Shown in pieces: positions 6,287 to 6,905 of a stretch of DNA of 6,905 nt; within the stretch, counting starts at the first letter, position 1, and each line of letters begins with the position of its first letter. Below the pieces are notes generated by a model that was not told where the DNA came from, made no database searches, and was given only the letters and a program-made list of their open reading frames with translations. The stretch is taken from contig CALVVN010000070.1 in assembly GCA_944363865.1 (NCBI GenBank), positions 1 to 6,905 on the forward strand, given 5' to 3'. This DNA comes from an uncultured Bacilli bacterium. GTDB lineage: Bacteria > Bacillota_I > Bacilli_A > RF39 > UBA660. The translations under genes and the position numbers were made by a program.

Positions 6287-6898
6287 ATGGCGAAGTTTAT
6301 AAATAAAAAGAGTTGTTATATTGAAAAAACAGTAAAACTAGGCAAAACTGTAGTAATATATCCAAATGTAGTAATAGAAGGTACTACATTTATAGATGAA
6401 GGCACAGTGATATATAATGGCTCGTATATAAAAGATAGCATCATTGGAAAAAATAACACGATATATTCATCACATATATTTAAAAGTAAAATAGGAAATG
6501 ATAATCTAATCGGACCATATACACATATAAGAGAAAATAATTTAATTAGTGATCAAACAAAAATTGGTTCATTTGTTGAACTTAAAAAGACGATGGTAGG
6601 TAATAAAAGTAAAATACCACATTTGTCATACGTCGGAGATGCAAATATTGGAAAGAATGTAAACATAGGTTGTGGGGTAATAACAGCTAACTATGATGGA
6701 GAAAATAAACATAAAACCATAATAAATGATAATGCGTTTATTGGATGTAACTCTAACTTAGTTGCACCAGTTGAAATTGGAAAAAATACATTTATTGCAG
6801 CAGGAACAACAGTAACAAAAAATGTAGGAGATAATGAGTTTGCTATATCAAGAGTAAAACAAGAAAATAAGAAAAATAAAAAGGTCGTGGAAAAATGA
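6287..6898 (+). CDS. Stand-alone GlmU-type acetyltransferase domain (left-handed beta-helix)
   Basis: The 203 residues consist of hexapeptide repeats of a left-handed beta-helix and match the C-terminal half of bifunctional GlmU, which acetylates glucosamine-1-phosphate with acetyl-CoA to give GlcNAc-1-phosphate for peptidoglycan. Relative to E. coli GlmU the numbering is shifted by 251 without gaps in the core: R82 (R333), K100 (K351), H112 (H363, catalytic base), Y115 (Y366), N126 (N377), N135 (N386), K141 (K392), A172 (A423) and R189 (R440). Recognisable strings are FVELKK, HLSYVGDA, ITANYDG, GCNSNLVAPV and AISRVKQ. The N-terminal uridylyltransferase (about 250 residues, GxGxGTRM loop) is entirely absent, and the upstream DNA is asnB. 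The ATG with AGGAGG 4 bases before it is the true start, coinciding with the domain boundary. The Lys-rich tail is short. The fold trimerises without the other domain, so activity is plausible. A different acceptor sugar cannot be excluded. Confidence 0.88.
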   Translation: MAKFINKKSCYIEKTVKLGKTVVIYPNVVIEGTTFIDEGTVIYNGSYIKDSIIGKNNTIYSSHIFKSKIGNDNLIGPYTHIRENNLISDQTKIGSFVELKKTMVGNKSKIPHLSYVGDANIGKNVNIGCGVITANYDGENKHKTIINDNAFIGCNSNLVAPVEIGKNTFIAAGTTVTKNVGDNEFAISRVKQENKKNKKVVEK

Positions 6899-6905
6899 AA
6901 AAGAT
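6895..6905 (+). CDS. Start of a downstream gene (partial)
   Basis: An ATG at 6895-6897 overlaps the TGA stop of the acetyltransferase gene (ATGA, four-base overlap), the usual sign of translational coupling. Only M-K-K and part of a fourth codon are visible. AAGG (6881-6884) about 10 bases upstream is a weak ribosome binding site. In Bacilli, glmU is commonly followed by prs (ribose-phosphate pyrophosphokinase), but three residues cannot identify the product. Confidence 0.5.

Noticed and set aside
1..6905. Mobile elements, CRISPR arrays, tRNA or rRNA genes, toxin-antitoxin or defence genes
   Set aside because: I looked for terminal inverted repeats, transposase motifs, regularly spaced repeats and tRNA arm patterns and found none. 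The window is filled with recognised housekeeping genes.

Overview
This is a very AT-rich window in which every gene reads left to right. It looks like a chromosomal housekeeping region from a low-GC Gram-positive bacterium: Firmicutes, most likely class Bacilli or a relative of the Mollicutes/Erysipelotrichia. The evidence is a T-box riboswitch ahead of a tRNA-synthetase operon, strong AGGAGG-type ribosome binding sites, consensus TATAAT promoters, a Bacillus-like PheS with a four-cysteine cluster, and A/T-ending codons. Every tryptophan codon is TGG and one gene ends in TGA, so nothing suggests the mycoplasma code (TGA = Trp). The sequence does not fix a species or genus.

Region 1 (1-347) holds the last codons of an unidentified upstream gene, a well-formed promoter (-35 at 96-101, -10 at 119-124) and a complete T-box leader (about 132-336) with a UUC phenylalanine specifier. 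Region 2 (348-3727) is pheS-pheT, overlapping by one base. These encode the alpha and beta subunits of phenylalanyl-tRNA synthetase, and the beta-subunit editing site looks intact. Region 3 (3752-4303) is lemA, a small membrane-anchored coiled-coil protein. It starts 24 bases after pheT with no visible promoter, so it is probably read from the T-box-controlled transcript. An intrinsic terminator whose 5' arm lies inside the lemA coding sequence closes this unit.

Region 4 (4304-4429) is an AT-rich spacer with T-tracts and two candidate -10 elements. It leads into asnB (4430-6229), a glutamine-hydrolysing asparagine synthetase. Region 5 (6230-6905) holds a short promoter-like spacer and a 203-residue left-handed beta-helix protein (6287-6898). 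This protein corresponds to the C-terminal acetyltransferase half of GlmU, with its catalytic residues kept and no uridylyltransferase half. The first codons of another gene overlap its stop by four bases (ATGA).

Functionally, the first operon charges tRNA-Phe and is expected to be induced when tRNA-Phe is uncharged. asnB makes asparagine, and the last gene would supply GlcNAc-1-phosphate for cell-wall precursors. I see no mobile element, CRISPR array, defence system or clearly new system. The two points most worth a second look are the stand-alone GlmU acetyltransferase domain and the T-box expression platform, which lacks the usual competing terminator hairpin and could instead act on the pheS ribosome binding site.
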